From the NCBI GenBank assembly GCA_905178155.1, contig CAJINV010000001.1:4140421-4204420 (forward strand): 64,000 bases of DNA. Direction: 5' to 3'. The DNA comes from Amoebophrya sp. A120 (lineage: Eukaryota; Sar; Dinophyceae; Syndiniales; Amoebophryaceae). This document shows positions 46,556 to 57,720 of this stretch, piece after piece. Under the pieces are notes generated by a model. That model was not told the DNA's origin. It ran no database searches and worked only from the letters and a program-made list of their open reading frames with translations. How positions within the stretch are numbered: position 1 is the stretch's first letter; each line of letters begins with the position of its first letter. The position numbers and the translations under genes were made by a program.

Positions 46556-49048
46556 ATTTGTATTGCGTGGCATGATGCATGAATTAATCTTCAGGTGCAT
46601 GCGAAGAACTAGAACACGAGGACAACATACAAGAAGCCAGCGCGCCGCGTTGATGGGCTGCTTGGCTGGTGGCGCTTCCCTCCTGTGGACGCTTGCCGCT
46701 TGTTGCCCAAAGAGGCGCACCTGGTGGACTGCGAAGCAACGCAGGTGGCTTAGGGCGGTCTTACAACACGACGCTGCATGATCCGCAGACTCGATAGTGG
46801 CGGATCGACCGGGACGAGGGCTATGCCTGTAAAGGGGGTCAAAGGTACTAGCTCAACATGTCAAAATAGAGAAGTCGCGTCACGGGTTGTGGCTGCCTCG
46901 GCTTGGATATCTGGAGACAGGTTGCTACGGATGCTAGCATCGCCTGCTTTGCTCTGTAAGTAACCTCCTCCCAGCTGTGTTCCTGCCTCATCTTGGTCGG
47001 TTCCTCTAGTAGTCTTCTTTGACGTGACCCCCAGGTCAGGAATTCTCTTGGTGAATTTTGAGGCTTTGTCTTTTTGCGAAACTTTTTTGAAGCCCCAAAC
47101 TCGGAGTTTCTCACGCGCTAGCGAATTTTGAACAGGCACCGGAACCCAAAATTCACCGGCGCCCTTTTCAAAATTCACCCGAAAACTCACCGAGCGCCCC
47201 TTTTCGACCGTGATAAGCAAACTTTGGCGCAGAAAAGTGCTCAAAAATGTGCACAGGTAGGCCCTGGGGAGTGGGGCCGAGGGGAAAAGACAAGCGCCCT
47301 CTGTTGCCCTCAGCCCGTCTATATTCTGCCGAAAAGGCCTGGGGAGTTCACGCGCCTGCCGGGTAGAGGCGTGAAAGCTCTCGGCCTGGTCCTTTCACTC
47401 GTTTTTTTGCGCCTTCTTCCCTAATTGCATGTGCTTCGCAGCCTTTCTTTTTAGCGTCTTTGCCGCGGCTGCTGCAGTGCTCTATGCGAGCACAGGGAGA
47501 CGAATAGACATGGCCAAAGAACGGCACCCAGGCCATGCCTAGAAGCTGCCCGCCGCATAAGTAAGCCTTGACTTCTGCGGTGTGCAGAACCCACCTCCCA
47601 GAAGGGCAAGAAGGATAATGCCCCGGCGGACTCATCTGCAATCTGTCATGCAAAATTCACTACAAATTCGCCACTTCTCATGCTAACGGGTGTTAAAGCT
47701 GTAAGCACCAACGACAGCGACAGCTTTGATGTGTACAACATTTTTGACAGCTATTCATTGCGACGCGTTCCGATGAGATAAGTAAAAGCGGAACTTCGTG
47801 GAATTTTGCGTCTCGAAAATTGCCAGCAGGGCACTGCGTACCCCGCCCAGGCAATATTGCCCCATTGAGTAGACCTGCGCGATGTTTTGTAGCCCTGGCT
47901 CCCAGCTGTTCTTTGTGTTTTTTTTATTTATCGCTGTGTATTCTTTTCCAGGTGGGCCGATATTGTGTCGTGGGGCAGGAACGATAGCCGGAGTGGGCGC
48001 TTAAGCGCCAACAAGCAACAAGATAACACTTCGTGGGCTCTCCGGGCAATAACAATCGGAAGCCCTGCAGGCCTCTCCGTCAATATTACCATGTGCGCGG
48101 GGCCCGACAAGGGCCACAAATTCTGCGCCATTGGCCTGCGAATACGCCAGACGGAACAGACAGAAGCTCTCTTTTTGCCCTTTCGTGGCGAGGCCCCTTT
48201 CGTGGCGAGGATTCCTTTCGTGGCGAGGCCCCTGGCTACGTTCATTGGCCATCCTGCCTTTCAAGTGCCACCCCTTAGGAATTTGCTTGGAATTTGCTAG
48301 GAATTTGCTTGGAATTTTCTTGACTTTTTTTTGGAATTCTAAGCAATTTCTCTGCATTTTGTCTGGAATTTGTTTGGAATTTCGCTCAGAGAGTTCTGGA
48401 ATTTCGTCATAGCGTCGTGACTGGCAAATTCCAGATAAATTCCAAATGAATTCCAGACAAATTTCTTACAAAAGAAAAACAAAAAGAAAATAAATTTCTG
48501 GCACATGTCAAACAGAGGGAACCCAGAGGACTAACACCTCCGACCTAGGTCGCGACCTAGGTCGCGACCCACCCGGAAGCAACCACAAGACAACACAAGA
48601 ACTCTTCCAAAGTCCGGGACACAAGTGTCCGATATGGCACGACACCCAAGCGCCACACTCCGACAACGGGTGCCAGAATAGGGCCAGCAGGCGCAAAAGC
48701 TACAGCTTTGCCCTGCGTGGGTAGTTCGGGTCTAGGGCTGTGAATAATTGGCACAAGATATAAGCTTCAGGCTATGGGGATTCGACTACCCTCAACAGTA
48801 CGGCGTTGTTGTCTGTTTCCTCACGCTTGCGTTTATCTTTAGGGGCCCCCATATTTGGACAGAACAAGACGCGGGTAGTCTACCGCGATAGCCTGCGCCC
48901 GAGAATGCGCCGATTTCTGTCCCTGCGAAAACATCTTTCACACAGCGACCGCGTGGCTGTTCGCTACGCTGCGGCTCCGGCGCTAAGAAGTTTTTTTTCC
49001 CCGAGAAATTCCACGAAATTCCGCTCAAATTCCCTCATCGTACGCGCT
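46490..49048. mobile_element. 2.6-kb inserted or duplicated DNA splitting the phosphodiesterase tail
   Basis: The coding segment for DSDSFDVYNIF occurs at 46450–46489 (A), 47706–47752 (B) and 49049–49088 (C). A and B share about 40 bp including the upstream CACCAAC; B and C share 40 bp including the downstream GACAGCT. This is what two successive insertions at one site would leave if each made a duplication of about 40 bp. The inserted DNA has no lasting coding frame and is rich in short repeats: a CGTGGCGAGG unit three times at 48181–48232, the palindrome CGACCTAGGTCG twice at 48541–48564, and many GGAATTTG words. Confidence 0.55.
48541..48564. repeat. Tandem 12-bp palindrome CGACCTAGGTCG, two copies
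   Basis: Two perfect adjacent copies of a self-complementary 12-mer, followed by CGACCC, inside the insertion region. Confidence 0.85.
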
Positions 49049-49369
49049 GACAGCGACAGCTTTGATGTGTACAACATTTTTGACAGCTGCACGTCGGGCG
49101 AAGAAAATAATTCGGAGATGAATGGGGAAGACTTTTCCGCAAACAGCCCGATGCTGCTCTTCGAAACAGCATGTGAAGATGGCGGAGGGATGCTGGCCGC
49201 AGGAGAGGGACCTCCAGGAGATCTGCGTGCAAGCGCAAGCAAAAGGCAGTCAAGTGGTGAGGGTGGCTGCACAGTGGCGTCTCCCACGGCAGTAATTGGC
49301 ATGGAGGACGACACTGGGGCTTTCATCTGTAGTTCCGCAGCAGCGGAGAACAATGTTGACGGCGAATAA
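49049..49369 (+). CDS. Displaced C-terminal coding segment of the phosphodiesterase
   Basis: From copy C of the triplicated segment the frame reads DSDSFDVYNIFDSCTSGEEN and continues about 95 residues to a stop at 49369 (ending AAAENNVDGE), acidic and Ser-rich like the rest of that protein. Joining A directly to C keeps the frame. It could still be used if the 2.6 kb between is removed as an intron, otherwise it is a remnant. No GT–AG pair at matching positions restores it exactly. Confidence 0.5.
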   Translation, partial: DSDSFDVYNIFDSCTSGEENNSEMNGEDFSANSPMLLFETACEDGGGMLAAGEGPPGDLRASASKRQSSGEGGCTVASPTAVIGMEDDTGAFICSSAAAENNVDGE

Positions 49370-50734
49370 ATATAAATGGCGAATATGGAATGCGGAAGTT
49401 CGCAAACGACAGTGCTGCAATGGAGCTTATAGCAATTTGAATTTGAACGAAAGCATAGTTCTTGTGCTCAAAAAATATTTTATGATGGAAGCACGAGTAC
49501 GCTTCGGAGTCGGATCCTCCTCTGGAAAGGAAATACAGTTAGAAGGAAAAAGGCACTAAAGCTCGAAAGAATCAGAAACAAATCACAAAACTTAAGCAAA
49601 TCAATTTGATAGGTTACTTCTTTAGACAAATCACAGATAGAATAATATATAGCCAGAGCAATTTTATGTCTTATGGATAAGGATATCAAGAAAAATGAAC
49701 CTGTATCTACTTGTTGTCCGTTGTTGTAACAATTATGCCATGTACCTGTACAATAGCGTTAGCGTTTTTGAACTATTACTATGATCTCTGTGTGCTGTAG
49801 ATAAAGTTTCAACATAAAAGCGATATGAGGCATCATGAGAAGAGCTGCGGAGACGAGAAACAGAAAAATGAAGTAGATTTGCAACGGCAAGTATCAACTT
49901 CCATGGCGCGCAGGAACATCAGCAGGTATCTCCACGCTCCGAAGTTGAGCTCGTCGGTTATCTTTACGATTACGAAGAGGCTTGGACTTGATCTTGCAAT
50001 CTTGAGCAGGATCTCTCACTTTTCTTCTTTTTTCTACAAGAAATCTATGATACGCGGTAGTCACACTCACACTAGTTGCAATTTGTATAAAGATAAGACA
50101 GAGTAGGAGCATCGGCTTTAGTCGTGTGTAGGCATAAGTGAACAGAGTCCAAGCAAAGCCAGATGCGATGTAGAATTTTTTTTTGATGCATGTACATTAC
50201 GCGCGTCTAGCACATTGGCCGTGGGCCAGTTGCCGACGGCTAGACGAAGCGGCGGATCCCAGCTGGGTGGCAGTGATGTTGATGTGAGGTTCACTGCGAG
50301 AAGAAATCCGAGTTGGCTCGTAGTTAGAAATAGCTTCGGTCTGGGCGAGTGAAACGTTATCCAATTTGTGCCCCTAAGACCCTAGCGAGAATTTTCTTAC
50401 CGTGACTCCCCTCGGGATTGAGAACGTTAACCCAGGGTAGAGTCTTGCGATGCACTAAGCGTCGTAAACACAATTTGAATTTGAACTTACAACCGCTACA
50501 GCTGAAACTGTAGCTGCCGTAGTTAAAACGTGTGTCTTCGATAAGTATTCAGTAACTAAGTACAGAAATCGCGCCAGAGCTTGTATTGTCATGGGACGAT
50601 GCAACTTCTACTTCTACTCGAGTAGTTTGCGCGATGGTAATGGTTCGCATGTAGTGCCTCGATGAAAATAATATGCCCATACGATACCGAAGCTCAGCCA
50701 CCTAGAATTATTCGCATCAAACAGCCCAAATCAG
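49370..50734. other. 1.4-kb AT-rich spacer
   Basis: Nothing supported on either strand. Confidence 0.45.
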
Positions 50735-53370
50735 GTGAAATTTCCTGAACAAGCTGCAGCACCAGCAGGAGGCTCGCTAGTGCTGTTGCAAGATGCCCTT
50801 TCACAGGAGCTTTGTGAGACAAATACATGAATCCCATCGGCACTACATCCGGCAGGGGTAGATGAGCTAGAAACCAAAACTACAGGAGCACTAGTGACCA
50901 GCCGTTTCAGTTCAAGTTCTGTTGGTTTGCGAAGTGCATCAACAGACACGACTCCAGGAGCGTTTTTTACTTCTTCCACCTACAATTTTACTTTTACTAT
51001 TTTCTTTAATTTTAATACCACACTGTCTCCCCTTGTTCTCTGGCCACTCCTGCGGTTTTACTTGTACCGGGATTTTTGACTGTACGTAGGCCACAAGGTC
51101 GCACAAAGACGGTTGGAGAAGCAAATAAATTCTCATTTTTCTCCGGCAATGATGCTTTTGTTTTCCCTCTAAAAATTCTTGTTGTTGTCAACTGACTACC
51201 CTCGTCCAAATTTAAGTTTGCTTTTTCATAAGCGCTGCTTTGTGACTGAATTCCAGCGAGCGAACAGTGTCGACGATGGCGTGCTGGTGCCCTCCTATGA
51301 CAAGAATTATATCCATATTGACTACAACTACTCAACTCCCTCCGTATACAAACAAGTACAACCGCCTTCGATAATTTTACTTAATTTCCACAGGAAGAGC
51401 ATTACTTCAGCAGCAAAAAGAAAAACCTCCACGGCTATTAATTTTGAAAATCTATATAAGAACTCTCCACTCTTTACCTCGACCTCTCCGTTTCGTTTCC
51501 TTTGTTTCCCGCTGAGCTGCCATCATTGAATTTAAAAATCGAAATCCCCGGGACAATACCTGTCCAAATTGACCACGTATTAAAACCTCCTCATGTCCGA
51601 TGCCGATCTTGATCTTCGTGACGCCCTTACAATCTTACTTTTACTTATACACCTGCACGTTTTTCCAGTGGGTTATTTTTCCGCTCCACCACGCTCGCGG
51701 GGTCAATGCCGTGTGCATGAAATTGAACCTTTTTCACCTTCTTGTGTGCCTGGTAACGAGCTCGCTGCCGGCCGTACAGCAGTGAAAGCAAATGAACGAA
51801 GAAGAAGACTTATGGGTATTGAGTAGAGTTACTAATCTTATACTCCGGTGAGAATCATCTAAATGTGTCAAATGAAGGCGGATTTGAAATGTTTTCAGAA
51901 TGTGGAGCTGTCGCGGAAGAGAAAAAATGAACGAAGATGCAACAACTCCATCTTCAACTGCAAGTGGCATAGCTTATAAGCACCACGCGGTGCGCGTTTT
52001 TGGCTTTACTTGCTGATTTCCAGTACTTGCGTGGAGCATACCCCGGAAACCACGAACGCCACTGCAGTGTTTTATTTTGATCACACGCGACCGCACGAAT
52101 CTCTGAACAGTGTGGTGCTCCTCGATGCGGCAGTTTCTTGGCGAGTCCAGCAGTATAAGCTTTTTTCACAATGTTGGACATCGAAATGAGTCAAAATTCA
52201 CGGGGGCATTTTTTGGGCAGAATCTTGTTGTGCGTACTAGAATTAGAGTATGCAAAGGCAGAATTTTTCTGCCACCTCGTCTGCTGCTGCGTTTTTTTAG
52301 CAAACACGTCTTAGTGTCAGGGGTACTATATTTTTTATTGAAGTACAGACAGGGATTACTTTAACTTTTTTTTGGTTTTGCAGCAAACATCGAGGGTTGT
52401 ACGAGAATGGTTGAGAAATATTTTTAGCTTCAGTTGCGTTTTCGATTCTTTTGAATCTTCCAGCTGAATTTGCTACAGCCAATTATTTCAAGATCGAGGG
52501 TGTATTTTACAAATGTCGACTGAAGAAGGTGAAGGTGAGGGCGGTGAAGTACACACTGGCTGAGTACGTTTGCAGCTTTGAAATTGAAAATAGTGTTTCA
52601 TCTTCCAGCCTGGTGCTTTTCCTTGTCCTTGCTTATGTTTTTATGATTTTAGCCGAGCTTTTGTTTATTTTTTCTGTTTCGAACTTTTATTTTCCTACGA
52701 CCACTCTGAACTCCTGCCATGATTATGATACTACAGGACTGCACCAGCAAGAAAAGTAAACTACAAGAGTTGGATATGATCACGTTGACGTTGGGGTTGG
52801 GATGTCCGATGTCTTCCGACGCGGATGCCGATTCACTTTCAGTTTGACGCTATTGCAATATCTATGGGGATCATAGCCGCATCCGTATTGTTCCGGACGC
52901 GGGTGCCTTTGCATCTCGACGATGGATGTACATTTTTATTTTCTTCAATTTGGGGAGCGAGAGCTGCAAAAATGAATTTCAACAAATGTCCGACCTTCAT
53001 TCCACTTCGTAGTTACTTACTTGTTTTTGATTTTCGTAGATCATGACATGAGTTTTTAATGGGTCGATTTTATTAAGCGATACGTACTACAGATGACCTC
53101 GAGGTTAGTTTAGTGGTCCCTCGTTAAAATAAAATGGGTGTCAGTGATGTTGGCGAAGATACTAAACACTCGGGCAGCAGTGGTTTTTTTTTAATTTTTT
53201 GAGTGCGACCAACGGCAACGGAGGCACAGGCACCACGTAAGAATGTGAGTATACCAAGTATCAATTTCTTATCCTAGGAGAAGCCAGCGCGATCGCCTAG
53301 AAACAAAGCTCGCCCAGCGGATGAAAATCGTGCGCTCCCTGAAGCCGTTGTTCGTTTCTTCTTGTCCTTT
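50735..53370 (+). CDS. Probable multi-exon membrane-protein gene, structure only partly resolved
   Basis: Several short coding-like segments with plausible GT–AG borders follow one another on the + strand: 50735–50813 (KFPEQAAAPAGGSLVLLQDA), from 51257 (RANSVDDGVLVPSYDKNYIH), 51517–51576 (LPSLNLKIEIPGTIPVQIDH), 51669–51752 (WVIFPLHHARGVNAVCMKLN), about 52022–52154 (AVFYFDHTRPHESLNSVVLL), 52463–52536 (EFATANYFKIEGVFYKCRLK), near 52840 (FDAIAISMGIIAASVLF, a possible membrane span) and near 53280 (RRSQRDRLETKLAQRMKIVR, a basic tail). 51517–51576 and 51669–51752 are whole codons and join in phase. The start, some exons and the end are unknown. A - strand frame at 50731–50979 (MEEVKNAPGVVSVDALRKPT) competes at the left. 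No introners seen. Confidence 0.35.
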
Positions 53371-53853
53371 CTTCTAGGCAGCTGCTACAGCTTCATCCGT
53401 ATCTCGTCCTGTCTAGTAAACTGCTTCCCGTCCGAGCGAGCATCAATTACGGATCATGATATCAACCGGTGGAGGAGAGCTTCGAGTATCAAAATTTCGA
53501 CTGGTACATCTGCACAAAGGCCACAGAAAAGTCTAGGTCGTGCTGACAGTGTCAGTTGTCATATGAGTGTGAAGATGTTGCAGTACTACAAGTAGAAGTA
53601 AAGATTTCTGCTACTTCTAGTTATCCTGTAGTACAACTTGATTCTGTTTCATCCGTTGCTCTCTTCTTGCAACCATGTTTCATCCGTTTCTTTGTTTTTG
53701 TGTCTCGTCCCAAAGATGCAAGTGCTCAGTAGTACTATGTAGACATATTATTTCCCGTAGGACTAGTAACTTTCGCCTCCCCATAAGCAACATCATCAGC
53801 ACTGTAGTTACTGTTTGCAACTGCCTGCACCAACTTGACACAGCAGGGACGTG
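53371..53853. other. Spacer and leader before the acyltransferase gene
   Basis: No coding support. Probably includes the 5' untranslated region of the next gene. Confidence 0.4.
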
Positions 53854-56077
53854 ATGGCGCCGTTGAGGAGAAGCAACTCTCCTATCTGTTCTGTGAGCTC
53901 TGCCTCTGCCGCTGCCCTGGTGGATATTGCCAAACATGATGAAGAAGAGACCACTACAACAACAAATCTTGCGGTTTTCGATCCGACAAGACTAAGACAT
54001 CAAGCCGACGCAGAATCACGACAATGTCCGCCGCCGACCGCCTTCCCGCTTTCCTACGCAACAGCAGTGAGACTCGGCAGAGTCGCATTGAAAAATCAGG
54101 ACCGCGAGGGTCGTTCCAAGCATATCGCTATCGGGCAAGCGGAACACGACATATATCAACCGTCGTCGAGGCCCGCTCCTTCTCTTACCCGACTCATTGC
54201 CTACTACCTGGTCCACAGCTGGCGGTGTTTCGGGTACGTTCCCGCGTTTCTCTACGCGGCGAAGACCCAGCCATTCAAAGTCTTGCTGACCACCGCGATT
54301 CTCCAGGCGGTTCGGGCCAACAACCCCCGCGTCTCCTTCCTAGTGCACCTGTTTTGCTCCTACGGGTCGAGCAGAGAACCCAGATTTGTGAACGCGGCAC
54401 GGAAGATATCCTGTGCAAAAGTATCGCACTCGTAGTAATCGCAGTCATGCATTACAAATCTCCATCCCAAGGCAAAACAGCGTCACAAATTCCAATTGTC
54501 ATGCTGAGCTAATTTGTATTGCAATTACTACTAGTGCGATACTTTTGCAGTTCATAGAAGAAACTCTATGACAAAAACAGCGCGAAGCCGAGCCAGTACC
54601 TCGCGACCCTCCACCCCCACGGAATTCTGTGCTATCCAGGAAAAAAAGTACTTATGTAAGTGTAACTTTCTTTGAGAAACAGCATCACAAATTTGCTCTA
54701 CATGACAGAGAAAACCTGTCATGCGTGGCGTGTAAGGGAAAACACACACGAAAAGAGGACTTCGTGGCTGTCTGGCATGACAGGCGTAACTCTGTTGCAT
54801 GTTCTGCAACACAAAGTTACACTTACACAGTTTTTTTCTTGCATATGTGCTGCGGGTGGTTCAATTTGATATCCCGGCTTGCCCTGGATTGGTCGGCCAC
54901 CGACCGGCTAGAGATCATGGACGGCCTGCCCGTGTTTCTCTGCTTCGCGCCGATGATCCAGCACTTGCCCCTCCACGGGGACATGTACATGCAGAACTGC
55001 GGGGACGCGAGCGGCAAGACGGTGCGGCGAGTTCTGCAGACCACGAGGAAGACGCCGGCCATCGCGCCGGGCGGCTTCAGCGAGTCGGCGTACTGTGGGT
55101 GGGACATGGAAAAGTACGAGGTCGCGTATCTGCTGCAGCGAACCGGGTTCGTCAAGATCGCGCTGGAGCAGAAGGTCGATTTATTGCCGGTGTACACCTT
55201 TGGCAACGACAACATGTACCTGACGTGGGATTTGTTCGGCACCCGGCAGCTGCGGGCGGAGTGGTCGCAGAAGATCGGACTGCCGCTCCTGTGGTGGAAC
55301 GGAGCCGACCCCTTCGGGTGCACGAATTTACCGAAGACGGAGGACTTGGTGACGGTCGTGTTTGACCCGTTTGTGACGGAAAAGTATTGGAAGAGGCTGG
55401 AAGAGGTGTTTATTCGGGGAGACACTACCGCTACGAAGGCAACGAAAGGAGAAATAAAGGGAGTGCAGCCCGGCATGGGCGCGACGACCCAAAGCAAAAG
55501 CAAGAAGAGTAAAACGAAAACCGGTACAGTTACCAAAACAGCCTACGAAAAAGCGTTGCAGGCTGCTGTAGAAGAGTGCCACCGTGACTATTTGCAGTAC
55601 CTGTGGCGGTGCTTCGAAGAGTACAAGCACGTGACACCAGCGTCGGCAAAAAAAGCTCTGGTCTTCGCCGGCCGGGGACAAAAACCGATCGTGCCGGATG
55701 TGGACTGGTTGAGAAAAGAGCAGCAAGCGCACAGAAACGTCAGTGAAGAGCAACACCGTCGTCATTTGGAAGAACGGCGAAGGGAAGCTACTACACGCAC
55801 TGGAAGTCGTTCGGGTAAGAAAACGCGGCCGACGTCTCCGTCACGGTCTCCGAACAAAAGACCCCGTCCGCCGACTTCGTCGCCGCAAGATGAGAGTAAC
55901 AGCGTCGCCGCGATTTCAGTGCTAGGCGCAGCAGGACCAGTGGGCAGCACCAGCAGCCGCGATCAAGCATTTCCAATCGCGGTTCGTATCTCCTCGACCA
56001 GCACATGTTCGAGCGACCGCGCGGAAGAATTTTTCACCCACCCGCATTCTATTGTGCGTTCTTTGAGCAAATATTAA
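53854..56077 (+). CDS. DGAT2: Diacylglycerol acyltransferase type 2 (DGAT2/MGAT family) with two introners
   Basis: Exons 53854–54406, 54562–54632 and 54851–56077 give 616 aa. Family motifs: HPHG at 202–205 (YLATLHPHGIL), IAPGGFSES, LLPVYTFGNDNMY matching the FGEN block, and HRDYLQYLWRCFEEYK near the end of the fold. A hydrophobic segment before HPHG (FKVLLTTAILQAV) is the expected membrane anchor. The enzyme transfers acyl groups from acyl-CoA to diacylglycerol at the ER or lipid droplets. Both introners must be removed to reach HPHG and its C-terminal neighbour GILCCGWFNL. A Lys/Ser/Pro-rich tail of about 130 aa and a linker at about 375–410 are extra to the family. GTG 53851 precedes the ATG and is not used here. 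Confidence 0.92.
54407..54556 (+). mobile_element. Introner, family F3, opposite orientation
   Basis: 150 bp. Left end TATCCTGTGCAAAAGTATCG, right end ...GCGATACTTTTGCAGTTCATA. Target duplication GAAGA/GAAGA. Nearly identical to the copy at 32738 in another gene. Confidence 0.93.
54633..54845 (+). mobile_element. Introner, family F2, opposite orientation
   Basis: 213 bp. Left end TATCCAGGAAAAAAAGTACT (then TATGTAAGTGTAAC), right end ...GTTACACTTACACAGTTTTTTTCTTGCATA. Target duplication TGTGC/TGTGC. Its body is the reverse complement of the copy at 17967. Confidence 0.92.
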
Positions 56078-57720
56078 ACCGAAACACACCATCCTGCCAT
56101 TCGCGTCTGCGTTTGAGTTGGTGAGGATTCATTCATGTTTCGTCTTCTATTTCACACTATCACTAGTTGTGAAGATCGAAAATCCACAAGTTCGGTGATG
56201 TCTGACCTGTGACTATGAGAATGAAATCGAAGATAGTAAAACAGAGGCATTGTACAATTGAGATTCTTTTGCTTTTGGTTTTACTTCTACTTCATTTGTA
56301 TCAGTTTCCATCGTGTAACCAAAAAAAAACTTTTTTCTTATGTAACCAAAATAAAAAGACCTGGAAGAAGAGACGCTTCCTTGCGAATACAATCATCATC
56401 CACAGATTTTCATCTTGCCATGGAAGAGGATCTTTCCATCGAATCAATGAAACACTTCCTCCACCTGATATTGATATGGACCTAAATCGAAAAATCACGA
56501 ACGATGCCATGGATCGATTTATTTTCATATTTTTGAGTTTTTCCTGAATCATGGTCATTTCTTTTTCTATCGTTATCGAAAATCAAATGAAATGAAGAAG
56601 ATGGGATGTCATATTCCGGATCTGGAAGATGTCGAGATAGAGTCCATTTATAAGGTCAAGATGAAAAAGAATCCTATCCAAAATTTCGAATTCGTTGAGG
56701 TGATATTTCAAAGCATTATGAAAAATATAATAAAAATTTATTTGCAAAATATTCAAAGTAAGGGGGTATTCGAATATTCAATTTTGAGGGTATCCCACAT
56801 ATGATATTATATTATGAGAAATTTATGCAGAATTGAATTCCCATGATCATTCATTGTTTGTTTGTTTGTTGATGAAGGTCATGTGGAATCATTTGGAAAT
56901 TGTTCTTTCCTCTCACAATTGCATTCCTCCTCTCATTTCGATTGGAATTTTTAAAGATCTGAAATTATCAAAGATTATATTCTTGATCTTCCCTTTGAAA
57001 TTCTCAAAATTTCTTAATATATTCATATCTCCAAATGTAATTTATTGATTCGATTCATGATTTATCATTTTCGAATCTTGAGATGGAGAACAGAGATTTT
57101 TTGTGGAAAAATCGAATGTAATCGAGGATCATGATCTGAAAAAAATATTATAATGAATTCCATATTCCGAAAATTTAAATTCGATTCTCGATAGAAAAAA
57201 AAAAACGAAGAAATGAATGATTTTTTTTTTTGAGATTGGAAATAAATTCGATTTCCCATCCTTCCATCGAGATTCCCAAAATCTATCATGAAATATATTT
57301 GATTTTGAATCTCGGATGATACATATCATAAATTTAAATCCTATTCCGACATGATATGATCAAAAAGAAAGAACAACACACACAAAAAACAAGATGGACA
57401 CAAGATTTTTTTTCAGACGATAAATAATGATGAGAATCAGATCGAAAAGATTCATTTCTATTGAGAATATATTGATCGAGGATGAATAATCATGGACCAG
57501 ACCTGAGTCTGAGACAAATTTGAATCATACCCAGTCATGAGCCGGTCTATGAAGAGAGAAAGAATTGAAAATTTTTTGAAGATGAGTCGAGATGAAGCGC
57601 TAGAAGGAGGATTGCACAGATTGACATGCAAGAGCAGCAACATCAACATCTCTATATCTTTTTACTCTTGAAAAGAAAGTAGGGCGAGTCTTCTTCATAA
57701 ACATCAGGTTGTTTCTGAAA
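56078..57720. other. AT-rich island between the + and - gene blocks
   Basis: From about 56200 to 57660 the sequence is far more AT-rich than elsewhere, with recurrent GATTC, TCGAA and GATC words. Short frames exist (56592–56804, 70 codons) but none is convincing. It lies where gene orientation changes from + to -, the convergent junction. Confidence 0.55.

Noticed and set aside
50731-50979. - strand frame MEEVKNAPGVVSVDALRKPT considered as a separate gene
   Set aside because: Short, no partner exons on the - strand, and the + strand has splice-bounded coding segments over the same bases; kept only as an alternative.
5720-54845. Dispersed near-identical repeats as a CRISPR-like array
   Set aside because: Copies are thousands of bases apart, lie inside coding exons, have inverted ends and target duplications; there is no spacer structure.
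54851-55365. Alternative frame through the DGAT2 exon (Arg/Pro-rich)
   Set aside because: The family motifs are all in the chosen frame.
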